A stretch of DNA of 64,000 nt from Ophiostoma sp. CBS 140.51 (taxonomy: Eukaryota > Ascomycota > Sordariomycetes > Ophiostomatales > Ophiostomataceae), in contig JANSLP010000037.1 of the NCBI GenBank assembly GCA_029298735.1, positions 62,001 through 126,000 of the forward strand. The letters run 5' to 3'. How positions within the stretch are numbered: the first letter of the stretch is position 1; each line of letters opens with the position of its first letter. Both the position numbers and the translations under genes were made by a program. The notes under the pieces were generated by a model. It did no database searches. It was not told the DNA's origin and saw only the letters and a list, made by a program, of their open reading frames with translations. This document shows, piece after piece, positions 44,153 through 54,961 of this stretch.

Positions 44153-44848
44153 TAATACGGAGCCCCGTACGTTTACGGAGCAGCTCAGTAGCCAACTCGG
44201 GGCTCGTCTTAAGACTCGACGAGAGAACGAGATTTTCTGCTTTTCTCGTTCTTTCTTTCTTTCGTTCTTTTTCTCTTTTACGTGTTTAGTTTATTGTTGA
44301 ATGGGCCTTCTAGTATATGGCATTGTACCGCACTGTTTCTCTTTATATGTCTGATCTTTCCGCCTGGACCCTTATTATAATGCTAGTCTCTTTTATTCAC
44401 CAGGTCCAATTAGTCTGTTTGTCTCTCCATGTGCCATACATCATTATCGTTTTCGGGTCTAGAATAAGCCCAAGTTTCAATCATTTAGCACCAGCCATTT
44501 TTCGTTAGATTTCATGGTACGGCAAGACTCCTAAGAAGCTTGTACTTTGTACAAAAGACGAATAGAGCGCCGAAACTTTGATTACTGGAAACACAACGCC
44601 TCATTGAGGACGCCTGGCTCCAGGAGCTGGATAAGCCGTACGACAACAAAAATTTGATACCCTGTGGTACAGGACCGAGGGATACATCCGCAAGACGAAG
44701 CACCCATTGAAGCTCCCCGTAGAAACTTATAGATAAAGAGGAAAAGGAGAAAAGGAAAACAAAAAGGAGGATCATGGGAATTTCCCCTGAACTAGTCCCT
44801 AGCCTATAGCCCGTGCTCGCCGGGCCACTCGTGCCCGGGCCCGTGCGC

Positions 44849-44985
44849 CTCTCGGGTGTGTGTCTGGGCGGAGCCCTCCCCGTCCCTTATCCGCAGCCCT
44901 TGGCCCGTCACCGGCTGTGCGGCTCTCGGGTGTATGTTCGGGTAGAGTCTTGTCTGCCCCTATACCTGTGGCCGCTTGCCCGTCA
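44849..44985. repeat. Diverged GC-rich tandem repeat, period about 74 bp
   Basis: Two copies, beginning CTCTCGGGTGTGTG at 44849 and CTCTCGGGTGTATG at 44923, each ending in GCCCGTCAC (44903 and 44978). The intervening sequence is moderately diverged. Confidence 0.65.
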
Positions 44986-45850
44986 CATCCTCCTTGTTGG
45001 AAAACTGCTTGCCTGTTGTAAAATGAACTATTGAACCGCAGCACAATTCTGACGGAGACGGGAAATGGGAACCTCTATTTTTTGTTGTACCCTGTCCCAG
45101 CCACTTCAGCCGCTAGGATAGGCTACCAAAATCAGGGCCATTCAGGAAAATAACAACTATAGGTACATAGAACTTCGAAGGGACAAACCCCTCACTGCAT
45201 CGACAGCCAGAAGCGGCGGTCCGCGCCAGACAAAAGTGGCGGCCACAACAGCGCTTTCTCGACTTAATCTGTAAGAATGGCGCCCAGTCGGCTATAAAAA
45301 TTGATTGATTTATCTTAATTAAACCTGCCGTGCCGAAAATCACTTTCGACATCCCTATCGCTACAATTCGAAACCTAATCTTCTCGGCCTAGGCGGATTG
45401 ATGGAACTAGAGGGGAAGAATGAGGAGCAAGCTCAAGTCATATAGTGTCTCTTCACAGAAGTATTGTGAAGCTGTAAGTTTAATTCCCAAAACCGTCAAT
45501 TTCGATCTGTCATTACACGTGCTTTCGTTCGAGTAGGTATGTCAACTATTATCACGCTCCACAAATTCTCTCAAGCATCTGAATGGCGCTCATCTTTACA
45601 GTCCGGCCATATATGTCGGTTCCTCCTCGACGAAGTAAGCGTTATTTATTATCTAATTTCCTCGTGACAGTCTTGGCCCTGTCGACGATCTTGCATAAAT
45701 CTCGTACTGATACCCGCTCGCCAGTATAGCCACATCTACCGAATATCAACAAATTTCTTATTATTGTAATAGATACAGCTGATCTTGATGCTCGGACCTG
45801 GACCTTCACAAGTGCGGGGCTGGACACATAAAAAGCAACATGTCTTTTTT

Positions 45851-46071
45851 ATCTCCACTTATAAAATGCGCGGCGAAGATCATTACGGGGTATGATAACG
45901 ACCCCATTCATTAAACCTGAAGCCGACAAACTTACCCCATGACTGCAACCTCAACGTTTTTTATATCCACTTCGTAAAATGCGCGGGGAAGATCATTACG
46001 GGGTAAGATAACGACCCCATCCATTAAACCTGAAGCCGACAAACCTACCCCAAGACTGCAACCTCAACGTT
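45851..46071. repeat. Tandem repeat, two copies, period 112 bp
   Basis: Copy one about 45851-45958 and copy two about 45963-46071. They share TAAAATGCGCGG, GAAGATCATTACGGGGTA, ATTAAACCTGAAGCCGACAAAC and GACTGCAACCTCAACG, with only about ten differences in 108 bp, so the duplication is recent relative to neighbouring repeats. Confidence 0.9.
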
Positions 46072-46643
46072 CGGATAGCCGACTGGAGGCTAACAGCCGT
46101 ACATCCTAGAGAGTGATTCACTTTATCTGCTAGCCGAGTGGAGGGAATAAGACGAGCTGGTTACTGATAGGAGGTAGTTCGTGAAAACGGATGGAGCCGA
46201 AGAAAAGGATGGAGTCGAAGAAACCAATGGAGCCGGCCCGGTAGAGTTCCATTGACCGACAGAGACACTATAGACTAGTAGCGGTCAACAATAGACAAGT
46301 TCACAGACGACTAGGGAAAGGAAAAGCGAAGGGAAAGGGCTTCTCGGAGCTTAAGGAATAGGTCAGCATCACAGTGCACAGCATCGGTAGAGTGACGGTG
46401 ACGGCGAAAACTCGGGCACCGGGCTGTTTAAAAAAGCAAGCCATTGCCCATCTGCCCCGAGACCTTCATGATCACGGTCAGAACGTGAACGCAGACAGAC
46501 AAGAGTGATTGCGGACGGGGACACCAAAAAAGACAGTATTTCTGGATATATGGGCCCAAAGCACAAACATTTCTTTTATTTTTCTACGCTTTCTTGTTTA
46601 TTTTTCAACAATATTTTCCTGCTCGACACCATCCTCCGCAAAA

Positions 46644-48221
46644 ATGATCCAGAGTCGTTATGCCTTGGCCATGGTGGTGCTCTTGGGTGGCGGCCTAGGC
46701 ACAATCGGCGTGGATGGTCAGGTCTTGTGGCCGCTGCAGACTTATAAGAGCTCACCGGCGACAATGCCCTTCCTCAACGTGACCAAGCAGGGCCAGACGG
46801 AGCAGGGATTTCTCTTCTTCTCGCCAGTGGACATTATCCGCGGCGCTGGCTACCCAGCTATCTACTCCGATGATGGGCAGCTCGTGTGGCAGGGCCAAAA
46901 CCAGACAACATTCGCGATGCAGCCGCAGATATTTGACGGGGAGCCTGCCGTCACCTACTGGAATGGCACAGTGGGATTCGGCTTTGGTTTCGGCCAGATT
47001 ACCATTATAGATAACACCTACCAGTCTATCTATAACGTGACGTTGAGCTGCAAGGAGCATAATTTTGTTACAGTCTTCGACCCAGAGCCACTCGCCTCCT
47101 GCATCGACGTGCACGAGAGCCAGTTGACGGATAACGGTACGCTGCTCGTGACAGCTGTCAACATCACACAGGCCGACCTGTCCTCGGTCGGCGGCCCAGT
47201 CGACGGCTGGGTCCAGGACGGCCTTGTGTATGAGATCGACGTTAAGACCAATAAGGTTCTCTTCCGCTGGAGCGCCGCAGAGCACCTGGCTGAAGTGCCG
47301 ATAAGCTACGCTATTGCGCCGCTTGGCTCTGAAGGTGCGGGCTCCGGCAACAAGACCGACCCTTACGGCTATGCCCACCTCAATTCGATTGCGAAGTACG
47401 GCGAAAACTACCTTTTGTCGTCTCGCTTCATGTGCAGCGTCTTCCTCTTAGCACCCAATGGTTCTGTAATCTGGCATCTACATGTAGGTTTCATTTTTCT
47501 TCTTGCCTTTCCTTTTGTTCTTTTCCTTCTAACAGTCCAGGGCCGCACTGGCGGCGACTTCCACCTCGACCTGGGTACTAGCTTCTGCTACCAGCACGAT
47601 GTGCGTATCATCGCGGCCACTCCTGAGCGCGTCACTATCAGCATGCATAACAACGACAATACCGAATTCACGGGTGCGACGTATGTGACGACAGGTCTCA
47701 TTCTCGATCTCGCCATGCAGGGTAACAAGACAGTCTCCCTTGCCGGTCGTGTATGGGACGCCGCCGAACCCGTCTACGTACAGTCCCAGGGCAGCTACCA
47801 ATCACTCAGCAACGGCCACGTTCTGATGGGTCACGGTGCCGTCCCTAAAATAGAGGAATTTGATGCGAATGGCGCAATTGTTATGCGTGCTCGCTTCGGC
47901 TACGACAACACCATGCAGTCTTACCGCGCCTACCGTTATCCCTGGGTTGGCCATCCGTCGACCGTACCTGACGTTGCGGCATGCTTGTCGGCCGCAACAG
48001 GCGATACCACCGTGTACATCAGCTGGAATGGCGCGACGGACGTCGTGTCGTGGAATGTGTACGTGAATAACACGTTGGCATATAGTGCTTTACGTAACGG
48101 ATTCGAGACAGCTGTTGCTATTCCAGGCCTGTCCGTCGGCGCATCGATGGTCGTTGAGGCGGTAGGTGGCGTCGGCAATGGGAAGAAGTCGATACCGGTG
48201 TTAGTTAATAACCGTTGTTAA
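46644..48221 (+). CDS. Secreted arylsulfotransferase-like (ASST) beta-propeller protein
   Basis: Exons 46644-47483 and 47541-48221 give 506 residues. The 57-bp intron (GTAGGT donor, TCTAAC branch, TCCAG acceptor) is a multiple of three, so the frame also reads through it; splicing restores IWHLHGRTGGDF, the order expected of the family, and removes a hydrophobic insert. A signal peptide covers about residues 1-25. The propeller includes GYPAIYSDDGQLVWQ, CIDVHESQLTDNGTLLVT, YGYAHLNSIAKYGENYLLSSR, FCYQHDVRII and ISMHNNDNTEF, typical of the fungal Arylsulfotran_2-type domain. His residues in the HE and QHD motifs are candidates for activity, but fungal members are mostly uncharacterised. A C-terminal fibronectin-like region (WNGATDVVSWNVYVNN) follows. 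Many N-x-S/T sites fit secretion. Confidence 0.88.
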   Translation: MIQSRYALAMVVLLGGGLGTIGVDGQVLWPLQTYKSSPATMPFLNVTKQGQTEQGFLFFSPVDIIRGAGYPAIYSDDGQLVWQGQNQTTFAMQPQIFDGEPAVTYWNGTVGFGFGFGQITIIDNTYQSIYNVTLSCKEHNFVTVFDPEPLASCIDVHESQLTDNGTLLVTAVNITQADLSSVGGPVDGWVQDGLVYEIDVKTNKVLFRWSAAEHLAEVPISYAIAPLGSEGAGSGNKTDPYGYAHLNSIAKYGENYLLSSRFMCSVFLLAPNGSVIWHLHVGFIFLLAFPFVLFLLTVQGRTGGDFHLDLGTSFCYQHDVRIIAATPERVTISMHNNDNTEFTGATYVTTGLILDLAMQGNKTVSLAGRVWDAAEPVYVQSQGSYQSLSNGHVLMGHGAVPKIEEFDANGAIVMRARFGYDNTMQSYRAYRYPWVGHPSTVPDVAACLSAATGDTTVYISWNGATDVVSWNVYVNNTLAYSALRNGFETAVAIPGLSVGASMVVEAVGGVGNGKKSIPVLVNNRC

Positions 48222-48441
48222 AAAATATAATACTACATCGGGGTAAGAGGGTGTGCCTTATTAAAGGGCACAATATCTCCTTTAAACTCCGCTCTTCCCC
48301 ATAGAAAGTGGAATCATGTGTAGTTTCAACATACTCTCGCAATTAAAGTCAAGACCACCAAAGAATAATATAAAAGTAACACCCGCTTCAAAACAACACA
48401 TTTAGACAGAGCTTTGCTTTACCATCGTGGGCCGCCGAACT

Positions 48442-49842
48442 TTACCGAACAAGGGTGTAGCAAGCAAAGCAAAAGAAGAAGATCAACGCGGCCTTAACGG
48501 CAACGTCCGTACCAGTGATAACCGACTCCGCCTGATACCTGTCTGTTTCGACGTCTGAGGAGGTTGTTTGGGTACTGTCGGGCGGGGATACGGTGACATC
48601 AGCTGCAGTGGGTTTCTGGTCCCGTTCTCTCATCCGCGAGGATGGTTGCTTGGAAACCTGACGTGCCTCGACAAACCGGGGTGCTTTGTTGAAATCATAG
48701 TCGGGACAGTTACTCGTAGATGCTATGTCGTTGGTGGCGGCGTAGATGATGTAATTGACCTGGCCGTTCTGTGCTATGTTCATAACGTCCCGTGTCGGGG
48801 GCACATTCTCCAAAGTGGAACCGATGAGACCTCTGTGCAATGACCATGGCCAGGAACCATCTTGACTAGCACGTACAGTCCAGTTCGCAAGATCTAGTAA
48901 CCTGCCGTCAAAGGGAGCCTCGTCCTCATCCTCATCCTCATCCTCATCCTCATCCTCATCCTCATCCTCATCCTCATCATCATCCTCATCATCATCGTCA
49001 TACTCGTCGTCATGGTCGTCGTTATACTCGTAGTCATACTCGTCGTCATGATCGTCGCTATAATCGTCGTCATACTCATCCCTGTCCCCGTCCCCGTTCT
49101 CTTCCACGTACTCATTCTCGTCAACGTACTCATTCTCGTCAACGTACTCATTCTCGTCAACGTACTCATTCTCGTCAGCGTACTCATTCTCGCCCATGTA
49201 CTTGTATTCTTCCCCAGGGAACGAGTTGTCCAGGCCTTGTAGGTCCGTCAGATTGTTTGTGTGACCAGGCGACGCTGATGCGGCTTCTACTGGAACCTCA
49301 CACAAGGCATCATCATCAGTTTTTAGGTCAAAATTCTCGTCGTTCTTTGTTTGTGTGGACCCATCAGCCTGTACGGGGCTGCTTTGAGCTGGCGCGCGTG
49401 GATGGGAGATATTGTCAAAGGACAGCTGGTCTTGGTCGTTCTTTGTTGACATCTCCTGCACATGTGTCGTCTGCATTGTTTGTGCATCTTGTTGAACACC
49501 ACCCAAGTTTCCACCGTTTCTAGACTCTATCCACTCCAGTAGTATCTTCTGAAGTTTTTTGAACGGGCCGTAATTGTCTTGCGTAGGAACGAGGTCATGG
49601 CCAACGTGGTCGGTCTGGATAGATGTCAAGAAGTTAATAATGCGTCATGATAAAGTCAGTCTAGGAAGAGTTTAAATAAGGGGATGACACTGTACAGGAT
49701 CATTGGGAGGAGCAGTTCCAGACAGGTCAATATGTCTGTCGATGCGGCGGTCGCTTGTCGGATGTGCAGGGTTGACGTGATTTTCATCGTCGTAGTCATT
49801 GTGATTCGCTGAGTGCGCACTTGTTGGTGACATTTCGTCCAT
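48442..49842 (-). CDS. Acidic, repeat-bearing tail-anchored membrane protein
   Basis: Exons 49842-49696 and 49614-48442 give 439 residues; the 81-bp intron (GTACAG...CCAG) joins two frames in phase 0 and supplies an ATG the main frame lacks. After a polar N-terminus come five ENEY hexads (DENEYV), an Asp/Glu/Tyr stretch, then an uninterrupted Asp-Glu run. A more ordered region follows (LLDLANWTVRASQDGSWPW) and the chain ends in a hydrophobic helix AALIFFFCFACYTLVR, which fits a tail anchor with the bulk in the cytosol. No known family recognised. Both repeat arrays are near-perfect DNA tandem repeats, so length polymorphism is expected. It could be a surface or ER protein; function unknown. 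Confidence 0.72.
48919..49000. repeat. Hexanucleotide TCCTCA coding minisatellite
   Basis: About ten units of TCCTCA/TCATCA on the plus strand, encoding the Asp-Glu run of the acidic protein on the minus strand. Confidence 0.9.
49107..49196. repeat. 18-bp tandem repeat, five units, in coding sequence
   Basis: Units at 49107, 49125, 49143, 49161 and 49179. The first three are identical and the last two carry single or few changes. They encode the DENEYV hexads. Confidence 0.95.
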
Positions 49843-50406
49843 AAGTGTCTGTTTTAGTCGACAATGTCTTTGAGACTGTGGTGAGAGGCGTATTTGTTGC
49901 GGGTAGACACATGTATTGATTAAATGGAAATCGAAATGCCGGCAGTTAAAGAACGGAATTGGTGACAGTGATAATTATGTTGGGCTGCGTACGATATGTA
50001 AGAGGCTCAAATCCAGACCCTGGTACATCGCTTGGACTCAGACTAGGCAGAATCGCGCTGGCAACAAAGCGGCCATACACATGAACTCTTGATGCTCAGC
50101 CCCCTAAAAATAGGCATTTTGAGAGATTGTTCCTCCTCTTTTCCCCTCGCTTTGGTTTGCTGTCAGAATTGCACTTTCAGTACTTGGCGCTTGGAGGCTG
50201 TGCTGTGTGCTGAATACGAGTCCGGATACTGGGCGACGGTAATTTAGTATAGACCACAGTGTGCCTTGTAAATATCTGTCTTGACTAATTATCATGAGAA
50301 GTGGTTTTATTTTGTCTTTAAAAGTCCACACAAAGTGTATATGAGTCTTTTATGTGTAGCTGAGATACTAGTGGAAGTGTGTTAGATTAGGTTTATGGGA
50401 AGAGCG
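49843..50406. other. Intergenic, no gene
   Basis: Upstream of the acidic repeat gene. AT-rich with no frame resembling a protein. Confidence 0.6.
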
Positions 50407-51784
50407 CTAAGTCAGGGCACTGGCAGTCGTTAACAATGACAGTGCCTCTGAACAGAGAAGGCTCTCAAAACCCCCGTCTGTGCCTCTCAAAATAGCGCAA
50501 ATTTCTTTAGCCAATGATATGAGTCTTGCTGCAGCCTCTAACGTTTCCATGGCAGCCACTGCCTTGCTGGCTTTGATAGCGAAAAGCATGCCCTCCTCGA
50601 CAGCCACAGCGGCACTTCGCTCAACAGTTGCGGTGCCATCGTTGTTGACAGTGACAAAGTATCCTGTATGGCTCAGTTTCTCTAGAAGAAAAGTGGCCAT
50701 ATCCTCTGGAGTTTTCTGCTCGCCAGGCGTGGTACCAAATTCCACCTGCCATTCGTCGAGAGGCAAGGCCTCAAGCCGGGGCATTTTGGTATAGGACCTG
50801 TGGCGGCAAGTAGACAGAATGTTGTCGAGAATATGAGAGACCTGGTCGTGGATATCTAAAGAAGGTATGTCGCCGGTGCCGGTCGAGCTACTGCCGCCTT
50901 GTGCGCAGGTGAGCATTCCGTGTGCGGCTAGAAGGGCCGTGCCACGTTCGGCATTACCATATCCCACGGTGAGATCACTGCCATACCTGGTGCTTGGCTT
51001 GGTATAACCATCGTCTCGACACAGCCGACATTTGCAGTAGAACCCATAGGGACAAATGTTTGGTATACAGGAATGGTTAACATAGGCGGCACGTAGCTAC
51101 ATGCCCGCACCGCTCCTTTTTGGGCTGCCGTCCCCTGATGGTGGTGCTGTTTCACTGGATAAGTGGGACCGCACACGTGGGCAAGAAAAATGGTTGAGCT
51201 CGATAACGGCCTGTATTTGGAAGATATCGATGGCTCATTTGCCATCGACAATGTGCACTCCGCCACGAAAACCGCTTGTCTCATCATACAACTGGAAGAA
51301 CCGTGGGGTAAGTCTCAAATTCCACGCCAGGTTGTCTGCAAGTTCCCCGAGCAATAAACACACTGCGCCCGTCCGAACACTGTTGGTACTGAGGTTGATG
51401 AGAGGAGGAATGTCGCTGCTGCCATCTCTGGTGTCAATATGAGCAACGTAAAGTGTCTTTTCAACAAAGACTGTATCTCCTGCTTTGATTGGCATCGTCG
51501 CAAAGAGGCCATTTTCTCCCTTGTGAGACAAAAAAGAAGCATGGTCGAGCCGCGTGTCCTTTGTCGTTTCTCTGGTAGCCAGCTTCGGCAGCCTTGACCA
51601 TGGCAGCAAAATCGTATTCGCCAGTTTCCGCTTCGTGAAGGCGTAGGCGAGTTTTCTCAATGGCCGCAACGATGTCATAGGGCTGGTATCGCTCTGGTTT
51701 GTTATTGTAGGTGTGGAATGCTTCTTCAAAGTCTGACAGTACAGTGATCACATAGACAATACAGTTGATATGGTTCAACGCCAT
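50407..51784 (-). pseudogene. Decayed partial copy of the adjacent TPR-SET gene
   Basis: Its translation follows that of the intact gene at 51930-54341 in order, but is broken. It begins within the last TPR helix (DFEEAFHTY, RLRLHEAETGEYD), shifts frame near 51580 (between YQRNDKG and DTRLDHASF), continues through AGDTVFVEK, stops at TGA 51235-51237, resumes in the same frame (FQIQAVIELN), stops at TAG 51097-51099, and resumes at NHSCIPN. About 45 residues of SET core between NHSCIPN and the cysteine-rich FYCKCRLC are missing. The C-terminal part (LPLDEWQVEF, HTGYFVTVNNDGTATVERSAAVAVE) stays open to 50407. The N-terminal TPR half is absent. It is non-functional as a methyltransferase as read here. 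Confidence 0.85.
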
Positions 51785-51929
51785 GTCTCAGTTTTAATTT
51801 ATGGGAACAGGAAGTTGGATATTTTCTAGGTTCATGTTGTTGACATATGGTTTATCTCCACACATTCCTCTTCGGCTTCCCTCATGGCTCTTTATATGGC
51901 AATGAATCCAAACCCTCAAGCCCAAACCC

Positions 51930-54341
51930 TCAAGCGTAAGAAATTGCCTCCTCAAAGCCATAGCTTGTGCCACGTCGGATTGTGTAGACCTCCTTGGCCA
52001 GCGCCGTAAGACCAGCTGCGGCCTTTGATTTTCCCGTGGAGGTAAAGATCATTGCGGTATTTCTGGCAAAGTGAATTACCTTTTCGAGGGCAACAGCACT
52101 CTCGCGGCTCAGATGAACCGTGCCGTTCTTGTTGACTGTCACAAAATAGCCCATGTGCTGCAACGTCTCCAAAAACGTACGAAGGGCCCTGTCAGCATTC
52201 GAGGGCCCGACACTTATGGGACTAATAGCAAGCAGCCACTCATCGAGATCAATACAGTTGAACTTGGGAAGCTTTCCGTAGATTTGTATCGGATATGTGG
52301 CAGCAATCTCACCAAGGAGACGTGCACCTTCATTTCGCACAGCCAGGGTGAACTCGTGCTTGTTGAGAATCTGGCGATTTGAGCCAACATGGATCCTGTG
52401 CTTGTCAATAAACTTGTCGGCAGTGGCGACAAGACGGGCGCGCTTGTAGCGGCCAGGGGTGCCGACAGCATGGTCAGCCACACACAGCCGGCACTCGCAC
52501 TTGAAGCCGTAGGATTGAGCCATCTCTTTCTGGCGCTTTTCAAAGGAGTCCCGGACCGACAAGTACGTCATGAAAACCTCTTCGCCCTTGGCTAGGTCGC
52601 GCACGGCACGGACCACCATCATGTCGCCGATAAAGGAACGTGTAGCGTTGGGAATGCAAGCATGGTTGGCGTGTGCAGCATGCAGCCAAACACCGGCACT
52701 TTTCTCGTGGGAACTCTGATCGCTGTCCGAGGCGCGAGACGAGACGCGCGGGAACGCAAAGGCGTTGAGCTCGACAATGGCCTGAATGTGGAATGTGTCG
52801 ACAGGCGCTTTCTTGTCCAATGCAGAGCCATCTATCTCAGGAACCTCAATGGCAGTGACATTCGTGCGGTTTCTGGTAGATCCGTCGTACAGGGCAAAGT
52901 ACTGGTTGGCCAGCTTGGGATTCCACATCAGCTTGTCAGTCAAGCCAGCAAGCAACAGACTAGGCGTGCCTGTCGTGATACGGTCGCTGTTGACATTGAT
53001 CATGAGGGAGATGCCGGTAATCTCGACACTGTCGGCGTGAATGCTGTGAAATGCCTTTTCGATAAAAACGACATCGCCAGCTTTGATGGCCTTTGTCGTG
53101 AAGAGTCCCTGGCCTTTGCCCTCGGAAGGCCCAATGCGAGTGTTGGAGACAAACGAAGCATGGTCGAGGCATGTGTCCCTAGTCTTGGTTTTGTATGCAG
53201 CATTGGCTTCCTTAGCCATGGCAGCAAGAGCATCGTCGTTGTAGCCGTGAATTTCTTCATGGAGGCGCTTCTTCGTCCGGTCAAGGCCATCGACAATCTC
53301 TGGGGGCCACTCGTTGGCCGGCTTCTCTTTGTGAAGATCAAGAGCAGTCTGAAAGTGCTTTTGAGCCTGGTCAAAATCCCTCAGGCCATAGGCTGCTTGG
53401 CCAGCGCGGTAGAGCGCCTTGGTGTTGGGAGCAGCCATATGGCTCTCAAAAACACCCTTTTGGCTACGAACGATGCTGTTCAAAGCATCCTCGATGGCCA
53501 ACTCATAACGGCCCAGGTGAAGGCGTGCAGCAGCACGATTGCGGGACACTGTTGAAGCAAAGTCATCGTCCAGTGTAGTAGCAACAAGGTCACACGCGTA
53601 CTCGTAGCTGTCCGAGTACAGTGCTTCGGCTTCGGCCCACTGCTTCTTTCCAAAGGCCTTGTTTCCAAGCTCCTTGAGCTCAGCCGCTCTCGCGTGCTGC
53701 TTAAAATACGGGAGTGGTTTTGTTCGCCAAAGCACAGGGATGATAGGGTGCTCTCGAGGCAGAAACACAAGATCGGAAGGATGGTCGACCCGCACAAACA
53801 TTCCACCATCCGCCGTGCGCTTATAGTATGGCTCTTTGATGGCCACAACGGTGTCGGGTGGAAAGAAGGTTTCCGGCTTGACACCGGGTAAAAGATTGTA
53901 GACTGCAAGACGCTCAACATTGCCGTATTCATCCTCGATGGCCGTTTGGATGGCTGTCATGCGGTTGGGCAGAGAGAAAGTACGTGCCACGAGGGCACGA
54001 CCGCGATGGTGCGTCTCAAGGAGGAGCTCGTCGATCGAGATGGAAGTCAAGTCAAAGAGTGCTTTCGTACACGGTGGGTAGGACTCGCCAATAAATGCCG
54101 TTGGCACGCCGATTCTCATAGACGCTATCTCGCCGGCCTGGACGTGTTAAACCAAATCTTGAACGCAAGGCAATGACAATTCGGTAATTGAACTTACAAG
54201 CGAAGTGAACTCGTCCTCGAGAGCTCGTCGAGACCGCTTTAGAGCCGGCCATGGCTTTTTGCCCTTGTCCTTCTTGGCATTTTGAAGCACCTTCTTTTGA
54301 TTCTGGAGCATACCAAGGAGCTGATCAATGTTTTGATCCAT
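51930..54341 (-). CDS. TPR + SET-domain protein (SMYD-like)
   Basis: Exons 54341-54198 (48 codons) and 54137-51930 give 783 residues; 60-bp intron with GTAAGT donor and GTCCAG acceptor, phase 0. A basic, Gln/Lys-rich N-terminus (QLLGMLQNQKKVLQNAKKDK) precedes a domain of unknown role (about 55-190), three TPR-like repeats (about 199-334; ELKELGNKAFGKKQWAEAEALYSDS and ALYRAGQAAYGLRDFDQAQKHF), and a split SET domain (about 372-575) with GQGLFTTKAIKAGDVVF, NHACIPN (539-545) for the cofactor pocket, and GEEVFMTYL. A post-SET cysteine cluster CECRLC follows (about 595-600). Such fungal proteins are predicted lysine methyltransferases; targets unknown. A decayed second copy sits directly downstream on the same strand. 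Confidence 0.9.
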
Positions 54342-54961
54342 CGGTGCTAGTGTTCGTGGTTGATTGTTTTGTTCTTGAAGCTTAGTTGATGAAGAGGTAT
54401 CAAGAATGTTGGTAGGTGTTTGCCTCTCTCGCCCTCCACCGCTAAATATATGAATTCTTTCCGTGCCGTTTCGTCTGGACATATGACATTGGGCACAAAG
54501 CCGCAAAACATGAGTGATTGAGTGCATTTCTGATGGTTGCGTTGACTGCGCCGTCTTACCATGGCTATCCAATCAGATAGACACCTCGCGTGACGTTTGC
54601 ATTCACTTTGCTACCCTCCTTTTTAGATTATGTTCCGTTTGTTTACGCCTGATCCACTTGTCACTCTTCACCAATGCACATTTTTTTCGGGAAGCAAAGT
54701 GCACTTTTCGACAGGTATCCATCAAGTTCTATTACGTGACGTTTGTAGTAGACAGTTCTATGATATGCATGATACGAAACGGGAACCGACATAACCAGTA
54801 CTTACGGCGTACTCTGTACACGTCACTGTAATCTAGTTAACTCCCACGAATTGAATAGGCATGGTCCTGGTATTTGAAACCAAGCCTGCGCACAGGAGTA
54901 GCACAGTACTTAGCGTACGGGCGGTGACATTCACCACGGTTCATGAGAAGATGCGAAGAGA
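54342..54961. other. Intergenic between SET gene and Zn2Cys6 gene
   Basis: Promoter of the SET gene (start 54341) and 3' flank of the next minus-strand gene. A repeated TACGGCGTAC/GTACTTAGCGTAC type of short palindrome is seen. No protein-like frame. Confidence 0.55.

Larger units (their letters stand above)
44153..46643. other. Intergenic, repeat-rich, no convincing gene
   Basis: 2.5 kb, AT-rich except for a GC-rich island at 44800-45000. Contains two tandem repeats. Frames are at most about 120 codons and look random. The last 140 bp before 46644 are T-rich and likely form the leader of the downstream gene. Confidence 0.5.

Noticed and set aside
44799..45044. Arg/Ala-rich 81-codon minus-strand frame
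   Set aside because: Translation of a GC-rich tandem repeat; no support.
48900..49200. CRISPR-like regular repeats
   Set aside because: Contiguous tandem repeats without spacers, inside a coding frame of a eukaryote.
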